IMG/VR virus record: IMGVR_UViG_3300035703_000060
Location: 1 to 64,000 of that record
Direction: 5' to 3' (one strand)
DNA: 64,000 nucleotides
Origin: a virus
A model generated the notes under the pieces. The model was not told the origin of the DNA, searched no databases, and saw only the letters and a program-made list of their open reading frames with translations. The translations under genes and the position numbers were made by a program. Every line of letters begins with the position of its first letter. Position 1 is the stretch's first letter. Below, piece by piece: positions 1-8,600 of the stretch.

Positions 1-2
1 TG

Positions 3-20
3 AAAAATGAAATCCCTTAG
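3..20 (+). CDS. Possible C-terminal end of an upstream gene (partial)
   Basis: The reading frame entering from the left edge ends in TAG at 18-20 and abuts the ATG at 21, as is usual for the tightly packed genes here. Only five residues (KNEIP) are visible, so no function can be given. A TGA in another frame at 1-3 is an alternative end for the upstream gene. Confidence 0.3.
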   Translation, partial: KNEIP

Positions 21-197
21 ATGAAAAAAAATTCCCCAGAAAATTTTAGACCCCTACAAGTTGATCCAATAAACGGCGACTATTATGTTATAATACCAGA
101 GTGGATTGTAAATGATCTTTCATGGTATGAAGATACACAAATAGAATTCACAATCGATGGTAAAGATATTATACTCTCAGAAAAAGAAGATGACTGA
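21..197 (+). CDS. AbrB/MazE (SpoVT-AbrB)-like small protein
   Basis: A 58-residue protein. The central part reads G-D-Y-Y-V-I-I-P-E-W-I-V-N-D-L-S-W-Y-E-D-T, then a strand-rich tail ending EKEDD. The pattern of I-P-x-W-x-x-x-D-L-x-W-x-x-x-x-x-I followed by an I-x-L-x-E strand is what I expect of a swapped-hairpin AbrB/MazE DNA-binding fold, so a small transcriptional regulator or antitoxin-like protein is likely. Its stop overlaps the start of the next gene by 8 nt (ATGACTGA), so the two are probably translationally coupled. Fold assignment rests on pattern recognition only. Confidence 0.65.
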   Translation: MKKNSPENFRPLQVDPINGDYYVIIPEWIVNDLSWYEDTQIEFTIDGKDIILSEKEDD

Positions 198-381
198 AAC
201 ACTCTATCACATATACTTAAAAGATAAATGCATCTATCATTCACTTACAGAAGATGAATTTAATCTAACCTGGAGAATGATTTCAGAATTTCTTTCAATT
301 ACAGATGACTCTAAGAAAAACGACCTTTCTTATGAGCAAGTAGTCCGTTCAAAAGAACTTGTATTAAATTCATCTCATTGA
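190..381 (+). CDS. Short conserved phage protein, YxIY family
   Basis: 63 residues from the ATG at 190, chosen over an in-frame ATG at 157 because it overlaps the preceding stop in the common ATGA-like way. Near the N-terminus it has Y-H-I-Y-L-K-D-K-C-I-Y-H-S-L-T-E-D-E-F. The gene at 1669 has the same layout (Y-x-I-Y, six residues, I-Y, x-x-L-[ST]-E-[ED]), so the two look like paralogues. I do not recognise a function. Coupled to the AbrB-like gene; the -35 box of the next promoter overlaps its stop codon. Confidence 0.7.
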   Translation: MTETLYHIYLKDKCIYHSLTEDEFNLTWRMISEFLSITDDSKKNDLSYEQVVRSKELVLNSSH

Positions 382-406
382 CAATTCACTATATACTTGG
401 TATGAT
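378..406 (+). promoter_or_regulatory. Sigma70-type promoter with extended -10
   Basis: TTGACA at 378-383, exactly 17 nt, then TATGAT at 401-406, preceded by TGG (extended -10). It lies 22 nt before the HNH gene start at 429. This is the strongest host-type promoter I see in the window and fits early transcription of the HNH and glycosyltransferase genes. Confidence 0.75.
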
Positions 407-428
407 ATGAAAGTAACCTATCTTCTTT

Positions 429-902
429 ATGAATTTAAAAGAAAAATTTCATAAGTATCTTCCAGACAATCTTGACAAAAACAAATGTTGGGAATGGAAA
501 GGATCAATAAATCGTGGATATGGTGTAATATGTCACAATAAAAAAACTATTAAAGCACATAGAGTATCATATGAATTATATTATGAAAAACCTTTAAATG
601 ATCTTCATTGTCTCCATAACTGTGATAATCCGTCCTGCGTAAATCCACTACATTTATTTGCAGGAACAAATCTAGATAATGTAAGAGATAAAATAAACAA
701 AGGTAGATGTTATACGGGTCATCAAAAAGGTGAGCATAATGGAGCATCTAAATTAAAAGATGGAGATGTAATTCAAATTAGAGAGTTGTATAATAATCAA
801 AATTATACAACCATAAAATTAGGAAAAATGTATGGAGTTAACCGTGCTACAATTTCCTACATTGTAAATAACAAAACTTATACACATTTATTGGAGGAAT
901 GA
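429..902 (+). CDS. Free-standing HNH homing endonuclease with C-terminal HTH
   Basis: 157 residues. The core A-H-R-V-S-Y (about 43-48) and H-N-C-D-N-P-S-C-V-N-P-L-H-L-F (about 63-77), followed by G-T-N-L-D-N, is the HNH_3-type signature of phage homing endonucleases; the two Cys probably bind zinc and the His/Asn residues form the beta-beta-alpha-metal site. The C-terminal part (about 105-155) reads as a helix-turn-helix, with L-x-x-x-Y-G-V-N-R-A-T-I-S-Y-I, and would give site recognition. It has its own promoter at 378-406, ends 3 nt before the next gene, and has no clear Shine-Dalgarno. Expected to cut DNA of related phages that lack it and spread by repair. Confidence 0.88.
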   Translation: MNLKEKFHKYLPDNLDKNKCWEWKGSINRGYGVICHNKKTIKAHRVSYELYYEKPLNDLHCLHNCDNPSCVNPLHLFAGTNLDNVRDKINKGRCYTGHQKGEHNGASKLKDGDVIQIRELYNNQNYTTIKLGKMYGVNRATISYIVNNKTYTHLLEE

Positions 903-905
903 ATC

Positions 906-1664
906 TTGGCAAAGGGTTTTACAGTAAAGGCAAAGGCACCAATTGTCTCACAGACAACACAAGAATGGGATTATGATTTAGCAAAAGAAATGGTAAAGGG
1001 AAAATCCATTGTCTTTTGTTTGCCAGGAAGAGGAGTGTCATATGCATATTTGAAAAACTTTGTTCAACTTTGCTTTGACATTGTTCAGGCCGGAGCAAGC
1101 ATCCAGATCTCGCAAGACTATTCATCAATGGTAAACTTTGCAAGATGCAAATGTTTAGGTGCGAATGTACTGCGAGGACCTGATCAACTTCCCTGGGATG
1201 GAAAACTTCAATACGATTGGCAACTTTGGATTGATTCTGATATTGTATTCAATACAGAAAAGTTCTGGCAGTTGATTTTAATGGACAAAGATATTGCAAG
1301 TGGTTGGTATTGTACCGAAGATGGTCATACAACTTCGGTGGCTCACTGGATGGAAGAAGAAGATTTTAGAAGTAATGGTGGAGTCATGAATCATGAAACT
1401 CTCGAAAGTATTTCAAAGCGTCGGAAACCATTCACAGTTGATTATGCTGGATTTGGATGGTTAATGATCAAGAAGGGAGTCTTTGAACATCCAGAAATGA
1501 AGTATCCTTGGTTCGCTCCAAAGATGCAAATTTTCGAATCTGGTGAAGTTCAAGACATGTGTGGTGAAGATGTGTCATTCTGTCTGGATGCAAAAGAAGC
1601 AGGATTTGAAATCTGGTGTGATCCTCGTATCAGAGTTGGTCACGAAAAAACAAGAGTTATTTGA
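906..1664 (+). CDS. GT-A fold glycosyltransferase
   Basis: 252 residues from a TTG start at 906; no ATG fits, and the start follows the HNH stop by 3 nt. Seen: a nucleotide-sugar/metal DxD motif (W-I-D-S-D-I-V-F, residues 108-115), a G-E-D-V-S-F-C block at 220-226 and a late His (V-G-H-E-K, about 244-248), which together are typical of GT2-like enzymes. It probably transfers a sugar to phage DNA, a virion protein or a host surface glycan; acceptor and donor cannot be read from the sequence. Similar small glycosyltransferases are common in cyanophages. Confidence 0.75.
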   Translation: MAKGFTVKAKAPIVSQTTQEWDYDLAKEMVKGKSIVFCLPGRGVSYAYLKNFVQLCFDIVQAGASIQISQDYSSMVNFARCKCLGANVLRGPDQLPWDGKLQYDWQLWIDSDIVFNTEKFWQLILMDKDIASGWYCTEDGHTTSVAHWMEEEDFRSNGGVMNHETLESISKRRKPFTVDYAGFGWLMIKKGVFEHPEMKYPWFAPKMQIFESGEVQDMCGEDVSFCLDAKEAGFEIWCDPRIRVGHEKTRVI

Positions 1665-1668
1665 GTCT

Positions 1669-1839
1669 ATGACAAATAATCACGAAAAATATAATATCTA
1701 CTGCAATGGTCGCAAAATTTATTCCGATCTTTCAGAGGAAGACTATTTGGATGTGATGCAAGATTTAGCAGAGGAGTTCTATGAAAATGGAACTCCTGCG
1801 CCTTATGAATTAAACACTGAAATTATACAAGGAGATTAA
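1669..1839 (+). CDS. Short conserved phage protein, YxIY family (paralogue)
   Basis: 56 residues from the ATG at 1669, 4 nt after the glycosyltransferase stop. An in-frame ATG at 1543 would overlap that gene by more than 100 nt and is rejected. It contains Y-N-I-Y-C-N-G-R-K-I-Y-S-D-L-S-E-E-D-Y, matching the protein at 190-381 in spacing and residues; the C-terminal half is acidic and not conserved between the two. Function unknown. Confidence 0.7.
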   Translation: MTNNHEKYNIYCNGRKIYSDLSEEDYLDVMQDLAEEFYENGTPAPYELNTEIIQGD

Positions 1840-1844
1840 GTCTT

Positions 1845-2000
1845 ATGGCAGTTAAAGCAAAAGGTGGTTTGAACAAGAATAGTTCTTATATTCCAGGGCC
1901 ACCGAAGAAATCTCGTCAAGGAGATGGTATGGGCACCAAGTATGCCGCATCTTCTCGCAATGGGGCACGTAAGAAGTACAGGGGTCAAGGTAAAGGATGA
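1845..2000 (+). CDS. Small basic Gly/Lys-rich protein
   Basis: 51 residues starting MAVKAKGGLNKNSS, with I-P-G-P-P-K-K-S-R, ending in a run of Lys, Arg and Gly. It is strongly basic and probably disordered, so nucleic-acid or virion binding is possible. An upstream GGAG (1831-1834) is a plausible ribosome site. Its stop overlaps the next start (ATGA at 1997-2000). I believe near-identical small proteins occur in other cyanophages, but no function is known to me. Confidence 0.65.
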   Translation: MAVKAKGGLNKNSSYIPGPPKKSRQGDGMGTKYAASSRNGARKKYRGQGKG

Positions 2001-2653
2001 GTCAATTAATCACCAACATACCAGCTAAGAAGGTTTGGGTTCGTAAAGAATACTTACGTGATTTGCAAGATGGGCATGGTGAATTTGTAGAGGGCGTCTG
2101 GGTAACGGCAAAGTCCTTACCTGGACGTGCTTTTTATTTTGAAACTTATTTACCAGAATATGGTGCATTGTATGATAAGTTACCCATCTCTGCATTTGTC
2201 TCATCTCCAAAAACACCAGATCCAGATTTAGATCTTCCGAATCTTCAATTTTGGAACTGCATGGATTATGGAGTTCGCTGTATTAAGAAAAAACATATAG
2301 CAGAATTAGATTTTGAGTTAAGAACAAGACATTTTGGAACTATAAAAGGTCAATATGTTTTTAGTCTCGATAATTATCATCCAGAAAATGATATTGTTGA
2401 TTGTGGAACAAGTGAACTTCCAGAGGAACATAAGTCTCATAACTGCATTTTGTTAGAAAATGGACAATTTGCACTATATCCAAACAATAGAATGCGATTG
2501 TACAGTCCATCTAGAACTCCAGAACAAGTGAAAACACCAGACTTTAAAGTTTCTACACATTTTTATCAGGTAGAAACTGGTTTAAACTGGGGAAGATTGG
2601 GAGATACAGATGAATATTTCTGGCAAACTCCTGAAGAAAAGCAAAATAAATAA
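1997..2653 (+). CDS. Conserved cyanophage protein of unknown function
   Basis: 218 residues, coupled to the preceding basic peptide by an ATGA overlap. It is mixed alpha/beta and rich in aromatic residues (F-Y-F-E-T-Y-L-P-E-Y-G-A-L-Y-D-K), with no membrane segment, signal peptide or recognisable catalytic motif. Near the middle there is F-W-N-C-M-D-Y-G-V-R-C. It sits between the glycosyltransferase group and speD. I recognise it only as a protein conserved near speD in cyanophages. Confidence 0.65.
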   Translation: MSQLITNIPAKKVWVRKEYLRDLQDGHGEFVEGVWVTAKSLPGRAFYFETYLPEYGALYDKLPISAFVSSPKTPDPDLDLPNLQFWNCMDYGVRCIKKKHIAELDFELRTRHFGTIKGQYVFSLDNYHPENDIVDCGTSELPEEHKSHNCILLENGQFALYPNNRMRLYSPSRTPEQVKTPDFKVSTHFYQVETGLNWGRLGDTDEYFWQTPEEKQNK

Positions 2654-2658
2654 ATTTT

Positions 2659-3015
2659 TTGCCAAAAACTGAATTGGAACAGTACTCAATGGGTAAACAC
2701 CTGCTCTTAGAGGTGTATGATGTTGATTTTGAAGCGATTAATGACGTAGAATCGCTTCAAAATTCAATGATCAAAGGTATAAATCGTGCAAAGATGACGA
2801 TTTTGAACACTTTTTCCCATTGTTTTATTCCTCAAGGATGTACAATAGTCATTGCACTCGCAGAAAGTCATGTTTCTTGTCATACATGGCCCGAAAACGG
2901 GTGTCTTGCCATTGATGTTTACACATGTGGTGAAGGAAACCCAAAATTAATTGCACTTGAACTTTTAAAATACTTAAATTCGGACAATTACGCCATCAGA
3001 GAAATAAATCGTTAA
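2659..3015 (+). CDS. speD: S-adenosylmethionine decarboxylase (SpeD), pyruvoyl type
   Basis: 118 residues from a TTG at 2659; an ATG at 2689 (MGKHLLLEVYDV) would give 108 residues and also fits the family start. The enzyme decarboxylates AdoMet to supply aminopropyl groups for spermidine. The self-cleavage site is visible as A-E-S-H-V-S-C-H-T-W-P-E: E69/S70, where S70 becomes the pyruvoyl cofactor. H75 and C90 sit at +5 and +20 from the Ser, as in the Thermotoga enzyme, so all key residues are present and the protein should be active. Phage speD may raise host polyamines during infection or help neutralise packaged DNA (inference). Confidence 0.92.
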   Translation: MPKTELEQYSMGKHLLLEVYDVDFEAINDVESLQNSMIKGINRAKMTILNTFSHCFIPQGCTIVIALAESHVSCHTWPENGCLAIDVYTCGEGNPKLIALELLKYLNSDNYAIREINR

Positions 3016-3054
3016 ATAATAGCAAGGAGATAGCAACCTCCTTCCAAAAAAGTT

Positions 3055-3073
3055 CTGTTTTTACAAAAAACAG
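3055..3073 (+). promoter_or_regulatory. Leader hairpin overlapping a ribosome binding site
   Basis: An 8-bp perfect stem (CTGTTTTT / AAAAACAG) with a 3-nt loop. The 3' arm runs into AGGAG at 3072-3076, 5 nt before the ATG at 3082. A second small inverted repeat, AAGGAG/CTCCTT, lies upstream at 3024-3043. The first could limit access to the ribosome site; neither is followed by a good U-tract in the right place to be a clear terminator. Confidence 0.4.
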
Positions 3074-3081
3074 GAGCTAAA

Positions 3082-3333
3082 ATGTCCAATTTACCCGTTG
3101 ATAGAGACAAAGATTACATGTATCAGATGTGGGGAACCACTTCTCTTACCTCTGACTACAATAGTTTAGATCAAAAATCAAAAGTGATTCAAGAAATTAT
3201 GCACGATGATGTTCCAAAAAATCAACATCACCTAAAGGAACAATCTAAACTGCATCAAAAAATTAGAAATTCAAATGATTATGATGATTGGGAATATGGC
3301 ACAGAACCAAATTATGGAGTTTCTTGGAAATAA
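3082..3333 (+). CDS. Small hydrophilic protein, unknown
   Basis: 83 residues, rich in Asp, Asn, Lys and His, starting MSNLPVDRDKDYMYQMWG and ending with Trp/Tyr/Gly residues (W-E-Y-G-T-E-P-N-Y-G-V-S-W-K). A good AGGAG precedes the ATG by 5 nt. No domain recognised. It lies directly before the late-type element of gp25, so it is probably the last gene of the leftward accessory group. Confidence 0.65.
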   Translation: MSNLPVDRDKDYMYQMWGTTSLTSDYNSLDQKSKVIQEIMHDDVPKNQHHLKEQSKLHQKIRNSNDYDDWEYGTEPNYGVSWK

Positions 3334-3334
3334 C

Positions 3335-3342
3335 CATAAATA
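3335..3342 (+). promoter_or_regulatory. Late promoter-like element (CATAAATA)
   Basis: Seven of eight bases match the T4 late -10 box TATAAATA. It ends 23 nt before the gp25 start codon and lies just past the stop of the preceding gene. Confidence 0.55.
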
Positions 3343-3365
3343 ACTGAAGAAAAAGTCCTGTTCAG

Positions 3366-3776
3366 ATGGCAGTCAACCCAATTACAAGGATATCTAGATC
3401 ATTCAAGGACATTAGTTTGTCTTTTGAATCACATCCAGTAACCAAAGACTTGCCAATTTTAAAAAATGAAAGAGCGATTATAAGATCAGTACGTAATATT
3501 GTAGAAACAATACCAACCGAAAGATTTTTTAATCCAGATTTTGGTTCTGATGTAAGATCAAGTTTATTTGGTATTATTGACTTTGCAACATCATCAATCA
3601 TTGAAGATCAAATTAAGACATCGATTACTCTTTATGAACCAAGAGTTGAAAATGTTCAGGTGAATGTAAATCCAGAATATGATGATAATGCTTTAGAAGT
3701 TACAGTTATTTTTGATATTATTGGACAGGACTTCCCAACACAAGAGTTTACTTTCATCCTAGAGGCAACGAGATAA
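3366..3776 (+). CDS. gp25: Baseplate wedge subunit gp25
   Basis: 136 residues, close to T4 gp25 (132). It has the GPW/gp25 family block E-R-F-F-N-P-D-F-G-S-D-V-R at 52-64 and the final beta-hairpin ending F-T-F-I-L-E-A. gp25 is the small wedge protein that helps nucleate sheath assembly on the baseplate. First gene of the tail block, followed after 1 nt by gp6; the gp25-gp6 pair is standard for contractile tails. Confidence 0.93.
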   Translation: MAVNPITRISRSFKDISLSFESHPVTKDLPILKNERAIIRSVRNIVETIPTERFFNPDFGSDVRSSLFGIIDFATSSIIEDQIKTSITLYEPRVENVQVNVNPEYDDNALEVTVIFDIIGQDFPTQEFTFILEATR

Positions 3777-3777
3777 A

Positions 3778-5679
3778 ATGCCTTTCACCAATTATACAAA
3801 TTTAGATTTTGATCAGATAAAATCTTCAATTAAAGATTATCTAAGAGCAAATAGTAACTTCACTGATTTTGATTTTGAAGGATCTAATTTTTCAGTTTTA
3901 ATTGATACACTAGCATACAATACTTACATTAATGCATTTAACTCAAACTTAGCTGTTAATGAAGTATTTTTAGATTCTGCAACTCTTCGTGAAAATGTAG
4001 TTTCTCTTGCAAGAAACATTGGATATGTTCCAAGGTCTAGAAAGTGCTCAACTGCGGTAGTGTCATTTAATGTTGAGACTACAAGTGAAATCTCTACACT
4101 TGCACTTCAACCAGAATTAGTTTGTATAGGATCAGTAGATAATAGTTCTTATATATTTTCAATACCAGAAGAAATTACTCGAACTGTAAGCAATGGTATT
4201 GCATCATTTAATAATATTCAAATTTATCAAGGAAGGTTTTTAAGTTTATCTTTTACTGTAAACCGTTCTTTAGATCAAAGATTTATAATTCCAAATCCAT
4301 ATGTAGACACCAGTACAATTAGAGTGTATGTAAGAGGAGTTAGTGAAACTGGTATTGGTAAAAAATATTCTTTAGTTGATAATATTATAACAGTAGATAG
4401 TAAATCAGAAATATTTTTAATTCAGGAAGTTAAAGATGAGAAATATGAACTTTTGTTTGGTGATGGAGTTTTTGGTAAAAAACTTGAAAATGGTAGTGTA
4501 ATTACAGTAAATTATATTGTAACTGATGGTAGAGATGGTAATGGTGCATCAGAATTTTCATTTGCAGGATCAATCAAAAATTCAAATGGTGCTCTTATCG
4601 CTCCATCAAATACTGTAACAGTTACTACAAGTCAATCATCAAGAAATGGATCAAATACAGAGTCAGTTGATTCTATTCGTTATTTTGCACCAAGGTTATA
4701 TTCTTCACAATACAGAGCAGTAACTGCTGGTGATTATGAATCAATTATAAAAAATATTATATACCCAAATGCAGAAGTTGTGAGTGTGGTTGGTGGAGAA
4801 GATTTAGAACCTCCAGAATATGGATCTGTAACAATATCAATTAAACCTAAAGATGGTTTGTATGTTTCACGATTCGATAAAGAATTAATATTATCAAAAT
4901 TGAAACAGTATACAATTACTGGTATAAATCAAAAAATTACAGATATTAAAGTTCTTTATATTGAATTAGATTCATATGTTTATTATAATACTTCAAATTC
5001 TCCTGGTGTAGAAAGTTTAAAAACAAAAGTAGAAAATTCTTTAATTACTTATTCAAATTCTTTAGATATAAACAAATTTGGTGGACGATTTAAGTATAGT
5101 AAATTATTGCAGATTATTGATAATACTGATGTTTCAATTACATCAAATATTACTAAGATTACAATTAGAAGAAATTTAAATGTACTGTTAAATCAATTTG
5201 CAGAATATGAATTATGTTATGGAAATAAATTTCATGTAAACTCTGAAGGAGCAAATATAAAATCTACAGGATTTAAAATACCATCAGAACCTGGGTTTGT
5301 ATATTTAACTGATAAACCAAACAAAGATAAAATTACTGGTACTCTCGCAATAATTAAATTATCACAAAATCCCTCACAATCTCCAACTACAATTATAAGT
5401 TCTGCTGGAGTGGTTGATTATCAAACTGGTGAAATAAGATTAAATGGAATTAATATCATCGGAACGGAATTGCCAAATAGTGTTGTTGAGATACAAGCAT
5501 ATCCAGAATCTAATGATGTAATAGCTCTTAAAGATTTATATCTTTCTTTAGATATTTCAAAAAGTAAAATAAATATGAATAAAGATGTAATATCTTCTGG
5601 AGAAAATACCTCTGGCGTTTTATTCGCCAGAGATTATTATCAATCAAGTTACTCTAACGGAATTTTAATTAGAAAATAA
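3778..5679 (+). CDS. gp6: Baseplate wedge subunit gp6 (J-like)
   Basis: 633 residues against about 660 in T4. The N-terminal region (F-D-Q-I-K-S-S-I-K-D-Y-L, then T-L-R-E-N-V-V-S-L-A-R-N-I-G-Y at about 78-92) is the gp6/baseplate-J signature for the wedge core that forms the inner iris with gp7 and gp53. The C-terminal part is beta-rich. It directly follows gp25 and is followed after 1 nt by the giant gene, matching T4 order gp25-gp6-gp7. Confidence 0.92.
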   Translation: MPFTNYTNLDFDQIKSSIKDYLRANSNFTDFDFEGSNFSVLIDTLAYNTYINAFNSNLAVNEVFLDSATLRENVVSLARNIGYVPRSRKCSTAVVSFNVETTSEISTLALQPELVCIGSVDNSSYIFSIPEEITRTVSNGIASFNNIQIYQGRFLSLSFTVNRSLDQRFIIPNPYVDTSTIRVYVRGVSETGIGKKYSLVDNIITVDSKSEIFLIQEVKDEKYELLFGDGVFGKKLENGSVITVNYIVTDGRDGNGASEFSFAGSIKNSNGALIAPSNTVTVTTSQSSRNGSNTESVDSIRYFAPRLYSSQYRAVTAGDYESIIKNIIYPNAEVVSVVGGEDLEPPEYGSVTISIKPKDGLYVSRFDKELILSKLKQYTITGINQKITDIKVLYIELDSYVYYNTSNSPGVESLKTKVENSLITYSNSLDINKFGGRFKYSKLLQIIDNTDVSITSNITKITIRRNLNVLLNQFAEYELCYGNKFHVNSEGANIKSTGFKIPSEPGFVYLTDKPNKDKITGTLAIIKLSQNPSQSPTTIISSAGVVDYQTGEIRLNGINIIGTELPNSVVEIQAYPESNDVIALKDLYLSLDISKSKINMNKDVISSGENTSGVLFARDYYQSSYSNGILIRK

Positions 5680-5680
5680 T

Positions 5681-8600
5681 ATGGTACAATCAAACTTTGA
5701 ATCCAAGGTAAGAATTCAAGAAATTATTGATAATCAAATACCAGAATTTATATTAGAAGAAAATCCAAAATTTTCTGAATTTTTGAAGCAGTATTATATT
5801 TCTCAAGAATATCAGGGTGGAAGTGTAGACCTTGTTGAGAATTTAGTAGAGTACTTAAAATTAGATAATTTAACTCCAGAAGTAATTTCGGGTGATACAA
5901 AATTAACAAAAGAAGTAGTAAAATCTTCTACTGAAATTTATGTCGATAGTACAAAGGGATTTCCTAAATCGTATGGTTTGTTGCAAATTGGTGATGAAAT
6001 CATCACATATAAAAACATAGAGCAGAATCAAATCTCCGGAAGTTGTAATGTTTCTATTGGATCTACAATTGCATATACGTCTGGAATTAGTTCTTCTTTG
6101 TATATAGGAAGACCCTTTGTTATTAATTCCTTAAATGTTAGTCCAACCATAGTATCTGTAGCATCTACATTTGTTGTTTTATCAGATGTCGTTGTAAAAA
6201 ACAGTAACGTTAGTGGTTATTCTTCTATTGGTGCATATAATTTTAATATTGATAGTCCAGAGTTTACTGATTGTAGTAGAGGATTTAGTGGAATAGAGTC
6301 CTATGATAGCAAATTAGTCTTTAGTACTACAAAGGCATCTTCTCACGTAAAAAGTTCTAAAGTTATTAATTTAAGTGTATTATTTTTACAAAAATTTTAT
6401 GAAAAAATAAAGTTTACTTTTTTACCAGGTTTGGAAAAAGTAGATCTATACGAATCATTAAATGTAAATAACTTTATTAAAAATTCTAAGTCTTTCTATC
6501 AAGCAAAGGGAAGTAAAGAGTCTTTTAGGATTTTATTTAATGCTTTATATGGAATAGAACCGACTGTAATTGATCTTGAAACATTTTTATTCAAATCTTC
6601 TGCAGCAATTTATAGAAGAAGAAAAGAACTACTGTTTGAAAATTTATCTACAAATAGAAATCCTTTACTACTAACCGGATATCAAGTAACCAAAAATAAT
6701 AATTCTAACGTATTTGGTTCAGTATCTGAAGCGGAGATATTCACTAGAAATAATAAGACTTATTATAAATTTTATATATTTTTAGGATATGATGATTCAA
6801 ATTCCGAAAATAGTGGAGAATTTGAGATTACTCCATCCTCTAAAGTTGTAGAAAAAATATCTGCAGAAGATAATGCAACAGTTATTACTGTTGATTCTAC
6901 CATTGGATTTGGTAATTCTGGTAGTATATTTTGTAATGGAGTTGAGATTTTTTACACCGATAAAAGTATTAATCAATTCTTTGGGTGTTATACGAGCACC
7001 AACAATTATATTGATGCAAATATAGAAAAAACATCATTAGTATATTCTAATGATACTTACTTTGGTTATGAAAATGGTGACAAAACTAAAAAAGTTAATC
7101 TTCGTCTCTTAGGTGTAGTTAATGATATTGAAATTAAAAATGAAAATGAATCAGATTATATTTTTTCTGAAGGAGACAAAATATACATAAAAAATCTGGG
7201 TAATTTAATTAAAAATCCCCCATCAAATAAAAGTAATTTACAAGTAATTGCAAACAGTTTTATTTACAATACTAGTTCTAGGTATGAACTTAGTCAATTT
7301 AATGTAAATTCCAGAACAGCATTTACTTTAAGTGAAATTGATGACTCATCTTTAAAAGAAGGTGATTATGTAGAATTTTTAGAAAGAAATACAGAAATAC
7401 TTGAAAGTGATTTAAGTAATGTAATAGTAACTTCAATAAACAGAGAAACTGGAGAAATAGAGTTTAATTCAAACTTAGGATCATTAAATCCTTTAAAAGA
7501 TTATGATATTAGAAGAAAGTTAAAAACTTCTTCAAGTTCTGTAGTTCCTTTAAAATATGAAAATATTACTTGCGATGTAACAAATGTATATTCTGAAAAT
7601 GATCAAAATTTGTATATTGCTTCAAACTCATTACCTTCTTATCAGATAACTAAAAATTTATTTTCATATAATGCTTCTTCTTTAGTTAATTTTAATACCA
7701 CCGAAGAGAAATATACTTCAGTAAGATTTAATAGTGAAGTATCTTTTTTAAGTGGTGATAGAGTATATTATTCATATTCAAATGCTCCAATATCTGGACT
7801 TTCGGAAGGTTTATATTATGTTACAGTATCTTCTGATAAAAAAGAACTTAAATTATTTGTCTCAAAATCATTTATTTCTATAGATAAATTTGTTTATTTA
7901 GAGTCTATTCCTAGTGGAACACATACATTTACTTTATCATCACAAAAAACCCTTGATAGTGCAATATATCCTCAAAAGTTATTAAAGAAAATTGAATCTA
8001 ATGTAGATACATTTTATGATGGTAAAGATCCTATTGGAACAGAAACTATTGGTGTTCTTGTAAATGGTGTTGAAATTTTTAGTCCAAAATCAAATGATAA
8101 AATTTACTATGGGCCTTTAGAATCAGTTCAAGTTATAAATCGTGGAGAAAGTTATGATGTAATTAATCCACCAATATTAGAATTATCATCTGGAAATGCA
8201 AAATTACAACCAGTTGTTCAAGGTTCTATTGAAAAAGTACACATAGACCCTCAGGAGTTTAATATTGAAAGACCTATAACCCTATCAGTCTCTGGTGGAA
8301 ATGGTAAAGGTACAATTTTATCTCCTATAACTAAATTAAAGAGTAGGGAAGTATTTTTTGATGCAAGAATTATAGAAGAAGGTGGTGGGTTAAGCATAAC
8401 ATCAGAAACTATTACATTTTTAACAGATCATAATTTTTTTGATGGGCAAAAAGTAATCTATGATATTGACAATATTAATAATCAAAAAATTGGAATAGGT
8501 TTATTTCAAGGATCTAATAATGATAGTGGAAGATATTTGGGAAATAATTCTGTTTTTTATACAAAAGTAATCAATTCAAAAACTATACAAATTTATCCAA

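Noticed and set aside
1543-1668. Upstream ATG for the short YxIY gene
   Set aside because: It would overlap the glycosyltransferase by over 100 nt; the extra residues are out-of-frame readings of that gene.
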